Below are positions 36,714-43,415 of a stretch of 64,000 nt of DNA, piece by piece. Below the pieces are notes generated by a model. The model worked only from the letters and a program-made list of their open reading frames with translations, had not been told where the DNA came from and did no database searches. The stretch's first letter is position 1; each line of letters begins with the position of its first letter. The stretch is from Scandinavium sp002470465 (GTDB lineage Bacteria > Pseudomonadota > Gammaproteobacteria > Enterobacterales > Enterobacteriaceae): assembly GCF_040750395.1 (NCBI RefSeq), contig NZ_JBFLVD010000018.1, positions 124,001 to 188,000 on the forward strand, in the 5' to 3' direction. The position numbers were made by a program, and so were the translations under genes.

Positions 36714-38210
36714 TTAAATAAGCTGCAGGCTCAGCCAGTACAGCGCGCCGGACAGGATAATCGCCGCTGGCAGGGTCAGTACCCACGCCATCAGGATATT
36801 GGTCACGGTTTTACGCTGCAGGCCGCCACCGTCAACGATCATCGTACCCGCAACGGAGGACGACAGAACGTGAGTGGTGGATACCGGCATCCCGGTGTAG
36901 CTTGCCAGGCCGATAGAGACCGCTGCGGTCATCTGCGCGGACATCCCCTGGGCATAGGTCATGCCTTTCTTACCGATTTTCTCACCGATAGTGGTCGCCA
37001 CGCGACGCCAGCCGATCATCGTACCAATGCCCAGCGCCAGCGCGACGGCCATGATAATCCAGATTGGGGCATACTCGATGGTGCTCAGCATGTCGGTTTT
37101 CAGTTTCTTCAGCAGACGCTGGTCGTCAGCATTGACGTCCGGCAGCTTCGCCACTTTATCGGTGGTGTCGGAGATGCACAGCATGATGCGACGCATCTGG
37201 CTGCGCTGATCGACGCTCAGCTTGTCGTAGCTCTCAATGTTTTCCAGCATGCCCTTCACGCGGTTCAGCGCGTTAATGGTGTTTGCCGGATGGCAGTGGA
37301 ACTCCGCAGGCTGGGTTGCGCCTGGCTCCGGAGAAGGGATCAGCTGATCGGCGCCGGTCACTTTTTTCAGCAGGTCAGGATGCTGCTGGAAATAGGTTTC
37401 CACGTTGTTGACGGCATCACGGGTACGGGTAATTTCGTAGCCGGAGGCATTCATATTCACCACGAAGCCCGCAGGCGCTACGCCAATCAGCACCAGCATC
37501 ACCAAACCAATGCCTTTCTGACCGTCGTTCGCGCCGTGAGAGAATGCCACGCCGATTGCGGAGATGATCAGGGCGATACGCGTCCAAAACGGCGGCTTTT
37601 TCTTCCCGTCTTTCTTTTCACGCTCGGCTGGCGTCAGGTGAATACGCGCCTTTTTCTTGGTGTTGCTCCAGTAGCGGCGCAGGATGAATATCAGGCCGCC
37701 CGCAATCACCAGACCGACGATAGGGGAGATGATAAGCGAACCGAAGATCCCCATGACTTTCGGGATATTCAGCGCATCCACTACCGAGGTGCCGGTCATC
37801 AGGGCATTGGTTAAACCAATCCCGATAATGGCGCCAATCAGGGTGTGCGAACTGGATGCCGGCAGGCCGAAATACCAGGTACCGAGGTTCCAGATAATCG
37901 CCGCTAACAGCATGGAGAAGACCATGGCGAGACCATGAGCAGAGCCCATGTTCAGCAGCAAATCCGTTGGCAGCATATGCACGATCGCATAGGCTACGCT
38001 CAGACCGCCTAACAGCACGCCAAAGAAGTTGAAGATGGCCGCCATCGCCACCGCCAATTGCGAACGCATTGCGCGGGTGTAGATCACGGTCGCTACTGCG
38101 TTTGCGGTGTCGTGGAAGCCGTTAATCGCTTCGTAGAACAACACAAATCCCAGAGCAAGCAATAACAAAAGCCCGGTATGCAAATCCAGGCCAGCAAACA
38201 AATGTAGCAT
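36714..38210 (-). CDS. pitA: Low-affinity inorganic phosphate (metal-phosphate)/H+ symporter PitA
   Basis: Inner-membrane PiT-family carrier that takes up metal-phosphate complexes. 498 residues against 499 in E. coli. The two inverted PHO4 repeats are visible: N-terminal FYEAINGFHDTANAVAT and central SHGANDGQKGIGLVML, separated by a large hydrophilic loop. About ten transmembrane helices. It is isolated between uspB and yhiN as in E. coli. Confidence 0.97.
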   Translation of the reverse strand: MLHLFAGLDLHTGLLLLLALGFVLFYEAINGFHDTANAVATVIYTRAMRSQLAVAMAAIFNFFGVLLGGLSVAYAIVHMLPTDLLLNMGSAHGLAMVFSMLLAAIIWNLGTWYFGLPASSSHTLIGAIIGIGLTNALMTGTSVVDALNIPKVMGIFGSLIISPIVGLVIAGGLIFILRRYWSNTKKKARIHLTPAEREKKDGKKKPPFWTRIALIISAIGVAFSHGANDGQKGIGLVMLVLIGVAPAGFVVNMNASGYEITRTRDAVNNVETYFQQHPDLLKKVTGADQLIPSPEPGATQPAEFHCHPANTINALNRVKGMLENIESYDKLSVDQRSQMRRIMLCISDTTDKVAKLPDVNADDQRLLKKLKTDMLSTIEYAPIWIIMAVALALGIGTMIGWRRVATTIGEKIGKKGMTYAQGMSAQMTAAVSIGLASYTGMPVSTTHVLSSSVAGTMIVDGGGLQRKTVTNILMAWVLTLPAAIILSGALYWLSLQLI

Positions 38211-38440
38211 AGGACGTTACGCCATTTTGAGGACATGAACGCGGCGCATTATCCAGGACAAACGCAGCGTGGGCAAAGAGAAATATAGACTTTTATTGAT
38301 ATTTGTTCACGACGGTAAAAATAGTGTTTGGAATTATCCTATATGTTTCAACGGCATGAATGACCATCAAAAAAATCTTACTGGTCGTACCGCAGGGGAA
38401 AATTTACAATTCCCGACATTCAAAATGAGAGGACAGACGT

Positions 38441-39634
38441 GTGGAAAGGTTTGATGCCATTGTTGTCGGCGCAGGCGCGGCGGGAATGTTTTGTGCAGCG
38501 CAGGCGGGGCAAGCCGGGGCGCGAGTGCTGCTTCTGGATAACGGCAAAAAGCCGGGCCGCAAGATTTTAATGTCCGGCGGCGGGCGCTGTAACTTCACCA
38601 ATATGTACGTGGAGCCCGCGGCTTACCTCAGCCAGAACCCCCATTTTTGCAAATCTGCGCTGGCGCGCTATACCCAATGGGATTTTATCGATCTGGTCGG
38701 GAAATACGGCATCGCGTGGCATGAGAAAACCCTCGGTCAGCTGTTCTGCGACGAATCCGCCGAGCAGATTGTCGCCATGCTGGTGGCAGAATGCGAAAAG
38801 GGGGGCGTGATGACACGCTTGCGCACGGAAATCCTCAGCGTCGAGCAGGATGACGAAGGTTACGTATTGCAGCTTAACGGTGAAACGGTCTCGGCGAAAA
38901 AACTGGTGATCGCCAGCGGCGGACTGTCGATGCCGGGCCTCGGCGCCTCGCCGTTTGGCTATAAAATCGCTGAGCAGTTTGGCCTGAACGTTCTGCCGAC
39001 CCGAGCGGGGCTGGTGCCGTTTACGCTGCATAAGCCGCTGCTCGAACAGCTTCAGGTGCTCTCCGGCGTTTCCGTGCCGTCGGTGATTACCGCCAACGAC
39101 GGCACCGTGTTCCGCGAAAACCTGCTGTTTACCCACCGTGGCCTGTCCGGCCCGGCGGTATTGCAAATTTCCAGCTACTGGCAGTCGGGTGAGTTCGTTG
39201 ATATCAATCTGGTACCGGAGTGCGATCTGGAAAGTTTCCTCGATGAGCAGCGCAACGCGCATCCGAATCAAAGCCTGAAAAACACCCTGGCGATGCAGCT
39301 GCCGAAGCGCCTGGTGGAATGCCTGCAACAACTTGGGCAAATCCCGGACGTGCAGCTCAAGCAGCTCAACAGCAAAGAACAGGCGCAGCTGGTGGAAACA
39401 TTGACCCACTGGCGCGTGCAGCCGAACGGTACCGAAGGCTACCGCACGGCGGAAGTGACCCTTGGCGGTGTCGATACCAACGAGCTCTCTTCACGCACCA
39501 TGGAAGCGCGCAAAGCACCGGGTCTCTATTTTATCGGCGAAGTGATGGACGTTACCGGCTGGCTCGGTGGCTATAACTTCCAGTGGGCATGGGCTTCCGC
39601 ATGGGCCTGCGCGCAGGCGCTGGTCGAAAGCTGA
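38441..39634 (+). CDS. yhiN: FAD-dependent HI0933-family flavoprotein YhiN
   Basis: 397 residues (E. coli 400). N-terminal FAD dinucleotide motif VVGAGAAGMFCAAQAGQ, then GRKILMSGGGRCNFTN typical of the HI0933/YhiN family, and a C-terminal FAD-contact block FIGEVMDVTGWLGGYNFQWAW. Reaction not established. Start is GTG 38441 with AGAGGA 7 nt upstream. Divergent from pitA. Confidence 0.93.
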   Translation: MERFDAIVVGAGAAGMFCAAQAGQAGARVLLLDNGKKPGRKILMSGGGRCNFTNMYVEPAAYLSQNPHFCKSALARYTQWDFIDLVGKYGIAWHEKTLGQLFCDESAEQIVAMLVAECEKGGVMTRLRTEILSVEQDDEGYVLQLNGETVSAKKLVIASGGLSMPGLGASPFGYKIAEQFGLNVLPTRAGLVPFTLHKPLLEQLQVLSGVSVPSVITANDGTVFRENLLFTHRGLSGPAVLQISSYWQSGEFVDINLVPECDLESFLDEQRNAHPNQSLKNTLAMQLPKRLVECLQQLGQIPDVQLKQLNSKEQAQLVETLTHWRVQPNGTEGYRTAEVTLGGVDTNELSSRTMEARKAPGLYFIGEVMDVTGWLGGYNFQWAWASAWACAQALVES

Positions 39635-39683
39635 TTCACCGCAGCGCCTTGCCAAACGCGCTTCGCAGGTTCACACTTATCCG

Positions 39684-39742
39684 ATAAGGTGATGGCGTTC
39701 CACCTTTCCCAACCGCTTCCCTGAGAAGCTGATGACGCCTGA
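39684..39742 (+). ncRNA. Fluoride riboswitch aptamer (crcB motif)
   Basis: All conserved blocks are readable in order: P1 GGTGATGG...CCACC (39688-39704), AACCGC (39711-39716), a P2 hairpin GCTT/AAGC, and CTGATGACGCC (39729-39739). GGCGT of the P1 loop can form the diagnostic pseudoknot with ACGCC. Located upstream of a UspA-like gene and crcB, the fluoride exporter, as in known crcB-motif RNAs. Confidence 0.93.
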
Positions 39743-39802
39743 CGATGTCTCTTTTAACCGAGGCATGTCAGGCGTATCTGAATACTCCCGCCCGACATGC
39801 CT
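39735..39802 (+). promoter_or_regulatory. Expression platform of the fluoride riboswitch
   Basis: ACGCCTGAC (39735-39743) can pair with GTCAGGCGT (39767-39775), which would consume the ACGCC strand of the aptamer pseudoknot. The overlapping AGGCATGTC (39761-39769) can instead pair with GACATGCCT (39794-39802). The two helices are mutually exclusive, the hallmark of a switch. No T-run follows, so control is likely Rho-dependent or translational. Confidence 0.65.
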
Positions 39803-39820
39803 TCCCAACCCGGGCCAACG

Positions 39821-40303
39821 ATGATGATTGATTTTATTCCCTCAGAAGAGAGCGGGACTCAGCTGTTCTTCCGGCACCTGCTGGTGCTGATCGAAAGCGC
39901 AGAAGATGGCGCAACACTTGTGACGCACGCCGTGCAGATTGCCAAAGCGCATCCCAGCGGCGTGAAGATCACGCTTGCCCACCTCAACGAAGACTATCGG
40001 GCGATGAACTACATCGCCGATTGCCTGATGGACGATTCCGTGGCGGAAGACGTGATTAAAGCCAAAGCGCTGTTCAGCAAGCTGGTGCAACTGACCGTAT
40101 TTCCGCTGAACACGCGCCAGCTGGTCACGATTCATCGCTTTGAAGATGTTGAGAAATGCGTAGCCGATCTGCAGATTGACCTGGTGATTGTCGGCCATCG
40201 CAACCGCCTGTTCGGCACCTGGTCTTCCCGGTCGGTCGGTTTTATCAACCGCCTGAGCGTCGACATTCTGATCCACCATATTTCCGCAGATATGACTAAG
40301 TGA
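39821..40303 (+). CDS. UspA-domain universal stress-like protein, fluoride-riboswitch associated
   Basis: About 160 residues with a single Usp fold: N-terminal strand FFRHLLVLIESAEDGATLVTHAVQIAK, middle VKITLAHLNEDYRAMNY, and C-terminal DLVIVGHRNRLFGTWSSRSVGFINRLSVDILIHH, which resembles the UspA ATP-loop region. Start uncertain: ATG 39821 or 39824 is used; ATG 39797 lies inside a riboswitch stem, and no site has a good Shine-Dalgarno sequence. crcB starts 7 bp after the stop, so both are one fluoride-responsive operon. Usp genes are among those reported under fluoride riboswitches; the role in resistance is unknown. Confidence 0.8.
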   Translation: MMIDFIPSEESGTQLFFRHLLVLIESAEDGATLVTHAVQIAKAHPSGVKITLAHLNEDYRAMNYIADCLMDDSVAEDVIKAKALFSKLVQLTVFPLNTRQLVTIHRFEDVEKCVADLQIDLVIVGHRNRLFGTWSSRSVGFINRLSVDILIHHISADMTK

Positions 40304-40310
40304 GCGCCTG

Positions 40311-40688
40311 ATGCTGAAATCGTTACTGGCTGTGATTGTGGGCGGCTCTGCCGGGTGTGTGATTCGCTGGGTGCTGTCGATGCGTCTGAATACGCTGTGG
40401 CCGGATTTACCGCCGGGTACGCTTCTGGTGAATTTGCTGGGTGGGCTGATTATTGGCGCGGCGCTGGCCTTTTTCCTGCGTCAGCCGCAGCTGGATCCGG
40501 CCTGGAAGCTGCTGATCACCACCGGCCTGTGCGGTGGGATGACCACCTTTTCCACGTTTTCTGCCGAGGTATACGCGCTGCTACAGGCGCAGAACTACCT
40601 TTGGGCTGCGGCATCGGTCGCCATTCACGTTATAGGCTCGCTGCTGATGACCGCCGCAGGCTTTGCGCTGGTAACGCTGCTGGCCTGA
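40311..40688 (+). CDS. crcB: Fluoride-specific channel CrcB (Fluc)
   Basis: Dual-topology, dimeric fluoride exporter of the inner membrane. 125 residues with four helices. Family motifs: GGSAGCVIRW at the N-terminus, GTLLVNLLGG, and GLCGGMTTFSTFSAE, which holds the polar Thr/Ser and phenylalanine-box residues of the pore. Start ATG is 7 bp after the Usp-like gene. The upstream fluoride riboswitch confirms the assignment. Confidence 0.96.
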   Translation: MLKSLLAVIVGGSAGCVIRWVLSMRLNTLWPDLPPGTLLVNLLGGLIIGAALAFFLRQPQLDPAWKLLITTGLCGGMTTFSTFSAEVYALLQAQNYLWAAASVAIHVIGSLLMTAAGFALVTLLA

Positions 40689-40722
40689 AAAAGGAGCCAG
40701 CGGTTTGGCTGGCTCTCTTTCT
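40687..40722. terminator. Terminator between convergent crcB and mgtE
   Basis: GAGCCAGC (40694-40701) pairs perfectly with GCTGGCTC (40708-40715). An A5 run just before it gives a T-run after the stem on the minus strand (good for mgtE); the plus strand has only TCTTTCTC (weaker for crcB). Confidence 0.75.
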
Positions 40723-40732
40723 CTATGCCGGG

Positions 40733-41746
40733 TTACTCAAGGCCCAGGAAAAGCTGCGCTATCTTGAAATAGATGATCAGTCCGGTGCCGTCGATAAGCG
40801 TGGCGATGAACGGTGCTGAGACCACGGCCGGATCGATCCCCAGACGCTTAAGCACCATCGGGATCACCGACGATACCAGTGCGCTCCACAGCGTGATGCA
40901 CACCAGCGTGATGCTGACGATCAGCGTAATCTCCGGGCCAATCCCCATCATCCATGCCCGGATACAGCCTGCCGTACCGAGCGTCAGGGCAATCAACAGA
41001 GAAGTGGAAACTTCTTTGCGGATGACTCGTCCCATATCGCGCAGATGCACTTCACCGAGCGCCATGGCGCGCACAAGCGTGGAGGTGATCTGCGTGCCGC
41101 TGTTGCCGCCGGTACCAATCAGCAGCGGGATGAAGAAAGCCAGAGCGATGGCCGATTCCAGCGCTTCCTCAAAATGCTGAATGACGCTGCTGGTGTAGGC
41201 TTCTGCGACGAACAGCAGCAGCAGCCAGACGGATCGCTTCTTCCACAGGGCAAGCGGGCTGGTGTCCAGATAAGGCTTTTCCAGCGGCAGCGTGGCGCCC
41301 TGGCGTTGCACATCTTCGGTGACGTCATCGGCCAGCAGACGATCAATCTCTTTTTCCATCAGCCCGCCGACCAGCACGCCCTGGTCAATAACCGGTACGA
41401 CGCTGAACTGACGATCCGCCAGCCGGGCGGCGGCCTGCTGGCGTTCATCCTGCGGCGTTACGTGAAAAACGCAGCTGTCCATCAGCGTGCAGATGGACTG
41501 GCCGGTATCGCTTTCCTGTAACAATTTTCGCACGGACAAAATGCCCCGTAGTTTATTTCCTGCCACCACAAAAGCATGGCCGGGAATATCGTTGTCTTTG
41601 AGCTGCGATAAAAAAGATTCACGCGCTTCGTGCACGCAGAAATGGTCCGGCAGCGCAATGTATTGCGCAGACACATAATGGGCAATGGTATCGCCGTCAA
41701 ATGAGGCTGAAGCTGGCGAAAGCGCCGGGAGCTGGAGGTGTGACAT
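40733..41746 (-). CDS. mgtE: Short MgtE-family magnesium transporter
   Basis: Inner-membrane Mg2+ channel/transporter. 337 residues: an N-terminal region with a CBS pair (about 30-145), a linker, then five C-terminal helices with the family motifs IGTGGNSGTQITSTLVRA and DPAVVSAPFIATLIDGTG, which contain the pore Asp. Typical MgtE proteins are about 450 residues because of an N-terminal superhelical domain that is missing here. AGGGA lies 7-8 nt upstream of the ATG. An M-box riboswitch precedes it. Confidence 0.9.
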   Translation of the reverse strand: MSHLQLPALSPASASFDGDTIAHYVSAQYIALPDHFCVHEARESFLSQLKDNDIPGHAFVVAGNKLRGILSVRKLLQESDTGQSICTLMDSCVFHVTPQDERQQAAARLADRQFSVVPVIDQGVLVGGLMEKEIDRLLADDVTEDVQRQGATLPLEKPYLDTSPLALWKKRSVWLLLLFVAEAYTSSVIQHFEEALESAIALAFFIPLLIGTGGNSGTQITSTLVRAMALGEVHLRDMGRVIRKEVSTSLLIALTLGTAGCIRAWMMGIGPEITLIVSITLVCITLWSALVSSVIPMVLKRLGIDPAVVSAPFIATLIDGTGLIIYFKIAQLFLGLE

Positions 41747-41754
41747 TTTACATT

Positions 41755-41778
41755 CCCTATAAAAAATATCTCATAGGG
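41755..41778 (-). promoter_or_regulatory. Hairpin sequestering the mgtE Shine-Dalgarno sequence
   Basis: On the minus strand CCCTAT (41778-41773) pairs perfectly with ATAGGG (41760-41755), and the latter is most of the Shine-Dalgarno of mgtE. This fits a translational OFF state of the upstream M-box. Confidence 0.6.
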
Positions 41779-41819
41779 GCGAACAAGACAGGAACAGCAA
41801 ACTGAGCAGATCCCCACGT

Positions 41820-41985
41820 CCTGGATTTAGCACTGTACAACGTATCTGTCCGGTATATATCACCGGCAGAAGTTATCTTGGCAACACCTTGATTCGATGG
41901 ATGCCTGTATTTCCCTGTGGGGTCTCTCTCGATACCGTCAGGGCGATAACTTATATTTGTACAGGAGCCTCGCCATAACGAGATC
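41820..41985 (-). ncRNA. M-box (ykoK) magnesium riboswitch of mgtE
   Basis: On the minus strand the leader has the M-box blocks in order: GGCGAGGCTCCTGTACAAA, a P2 arm CGCCCTGACGGTATCGAGAG with GACCCCACAGGG, then CAGGCATCCATCG and AAGGTGTTGCC, and finally TTGTACAGTGCTAAATCC. These match the consensus from GAGGCUCCU to GUGCUAAA. M-boxes switch off Mg2+ transporter genes when Mg2+ is high, and mgtE is directly downstream. Confidence 0.9.
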
Positions 41986-42063
41986 GTTAAAAGAGCGGCC
42001 ATTATATTCAGGCCGGGCGATTAAACGAGCAGGGAATGCGTATGGTTGAGGCTGTATTTAGAA

Positions 42064-42585
42064 TTATCTTGTGGCGGTATCAGGCAGGACCTGGCGCATG
42101 GCCAGTAAACGGTGATTCCAGTAAGGATCGTTTAACTGCGAGATGGTCACGCCTTTGCGACGTGAGGCATGAATAAAGCGGTTTTCGCCAATATAAATAC
42201 CGACGTGCTTCTGCGCTCGCCCGGTTTTGAAAAACACCAGATCGCCAACGCGTGCCGTGCCGGGTTTTGTTCTCTTGCCTCTTCTTAATTGCTCGCCGGT
42301 GGTTCTTGGCAAACTGACGGCGAACGCCTCCTGATAAAGACGACGCGTCAGCGCGGAGCAATCAATCGCCCTGTGGGAATTCGCGCCGAGACGATAGCGG
42401 GTCCCTTTCCACTGCTGGTATTCACGCATCAGGCGTTTACGGCGTTTGATATTGCTGCTGGCTTTGATCGGCTTGACCGCCACTTCTTTGTGCTTCGGGC
42501 GATGGGTCAGGTGAGCACGTGCAGCCTGCGCGGTGCAGTGGATGGAAAACAGCAGGCAGAGCAGCAGAGCAAGACGCAGAGGCAT
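42064..42585 (-). CDS. Exported NlpC/P60-family (C40) cysteine hydrolase
   Basis: 173-residue peptidoglycan endopeptidase-like protein related to NlpC and MepS. A signal peptide is visible (LALLLCLLFSIHCTAQA, cut near residue 21), followed by a very basic stretch (about 25-52) and the catalytic domain: Cys76 in AIDCSALTRRLY, His127 in QKHVGIYIG and His139 in FIHASRRKG. The basic linker is unusual and could bind nucleic acid or anionic glycans. Stands alone between mgtE and the arn operon. Confidence 0.85.
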   Translation of the reverse strand: MPLRLALLLCLLFSIHCTAQAARAHLTHRPKHKEVAVKPIKASSNIKRRKRLMREYQQWKGTRYRLGANSHRAIDCSALTRRLYQEAFAVSLPRTTGEQLRRGKRTKPGTARVGDLVFFKTGRAQKHVGIYIGENRFIHASRRKGVTISQLNDPYWNHRLLAMRQVLPDTATR

Positions 42586-42915
42586 AGTCGTTTCGGGTAG
42601 CGGCAGTCAATAAGCATAAAATGATAAGTGCGGGCATGCTACGTTTTTTGGCGATGATGAGCAATGCACAAAAACCATTATTACGCTCTACTCTCACCGC
42701 GATCACATTTTTATGTCAAAACGATGAGGAAACGGTGGAATAATTTACAAACGGAAACATTCGCCGCAGGGAGAATAGCCTCCCTGTGAAGTAAATGTAT
42801 AGAAAATTGTCATTAGCCATGGTTGGCGATTAGCCCATGTAGCTGAGCGCCGCTGCTGCGGGAAATAGCCGTTTTAATATGTAACGTTGCTAACGTATTT
42901 TTCGATTTCATTTCC

Positions 42916-43083
42916 ATGGCCGCTCATGCACATAAAGGTCATTTTGAATTGAATGGGCATGTTGTCGGTCTAAAAATGAGTTACCAGTGGCTGGTATGGG
43001 GGATAGTCACAACATGGCTTGATGTTTACCTTTTGCCATCTTCTTATTTTTCCTGGATAAAGTATAAAAACGCTGAAACGTGA
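42916..43083 (+). CDS. Possible small membrane protein (55 codons) upstream of arnB
   Basis: Open frame from ATGGCCGCTCAT to TGA. It encodes a His-rich start (MAAHAHKGHFELNGHVVGLK) and one hydrophobic, Trp/Tyr-rich segment (MSYQWLVWGIVTTWLDVY, then LLPSSYFSW). No convincing ribosome-binding site precedes the first ATG or the internal ATG at 42976, and the surrounding DNA is AT-rich. I do not recognise it. It may be chance, but the amino-acid composition looks like a single-pass membrane peptide. Confidence 0.25.
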   Translation: MAAHAHKGHFELNGHVVGLKMSYQWLVWGIVTTWLDVYLLPSSYFSWIKYKNAET

Positions 43084-43236
43084 AGGATGTCGTGAAAATC
43101 TGCGGGGATATATTCTTTGTTTAAGTTTCATTGAAGTTATTAACAATGTGGCGAGGTGACATTTTTATTAAGACTGGATGAAAATTTGTTTTTTCTTACT
43201 CTGTGAGGTGCGCATTTAATTCTTTTAAAAACAAAT

Positions 43237-43275
43237 GGTTAAATTTAACCTCCAAGCTTTAACCTCATTCTTAAT
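43237..43275 (+). promoter_or_regulatory. Candidate regulatory region of the arn operon
   Basis: A perfect 14-bp palindrome GGTTAAATTTAACC (43237-43250) is followed by CTTTAAC and CTTAAT (43257-43275), resembling a degenerate PmrA direct repeat (CTTAA-type half-sites about 11 bp apart) but with the wrong spacing by one base. arnB starts 140 bp downstream. arn operons are activated by PmrA and in some species PhoP. The rest of the 830-bp gap (42586-43415) shows only the possible small gene at 42916. Confidence 0.35.
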
Positions 43276-43415
43276 ATTATCCTAATGTACGTTGGCTAAT
43301 TTTAATTGTGTTGAGCTGGCGTTTATCTACCAGTCATTTTGATTATTACTTCGTTTAACTCTGCGAGCGCACGATGGTTTAGACGCAACCCCAACGTTCA
43401 GGGTAAGGAAAAATA

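Noticed and set aside
36603..37814. Plus-strand open frame opposite pitA (about 403 codons)
   Set aside because: Shadow of pitA; it would also run through the uspB-pitA terminator.
43237..43250. GGTTAAATTTAACC as a PhoP box
   Set aside because: PhoP binds a direct repeat of (T/G)GTTTA, not this inverted arrangement; left as an unassigned palindrome.
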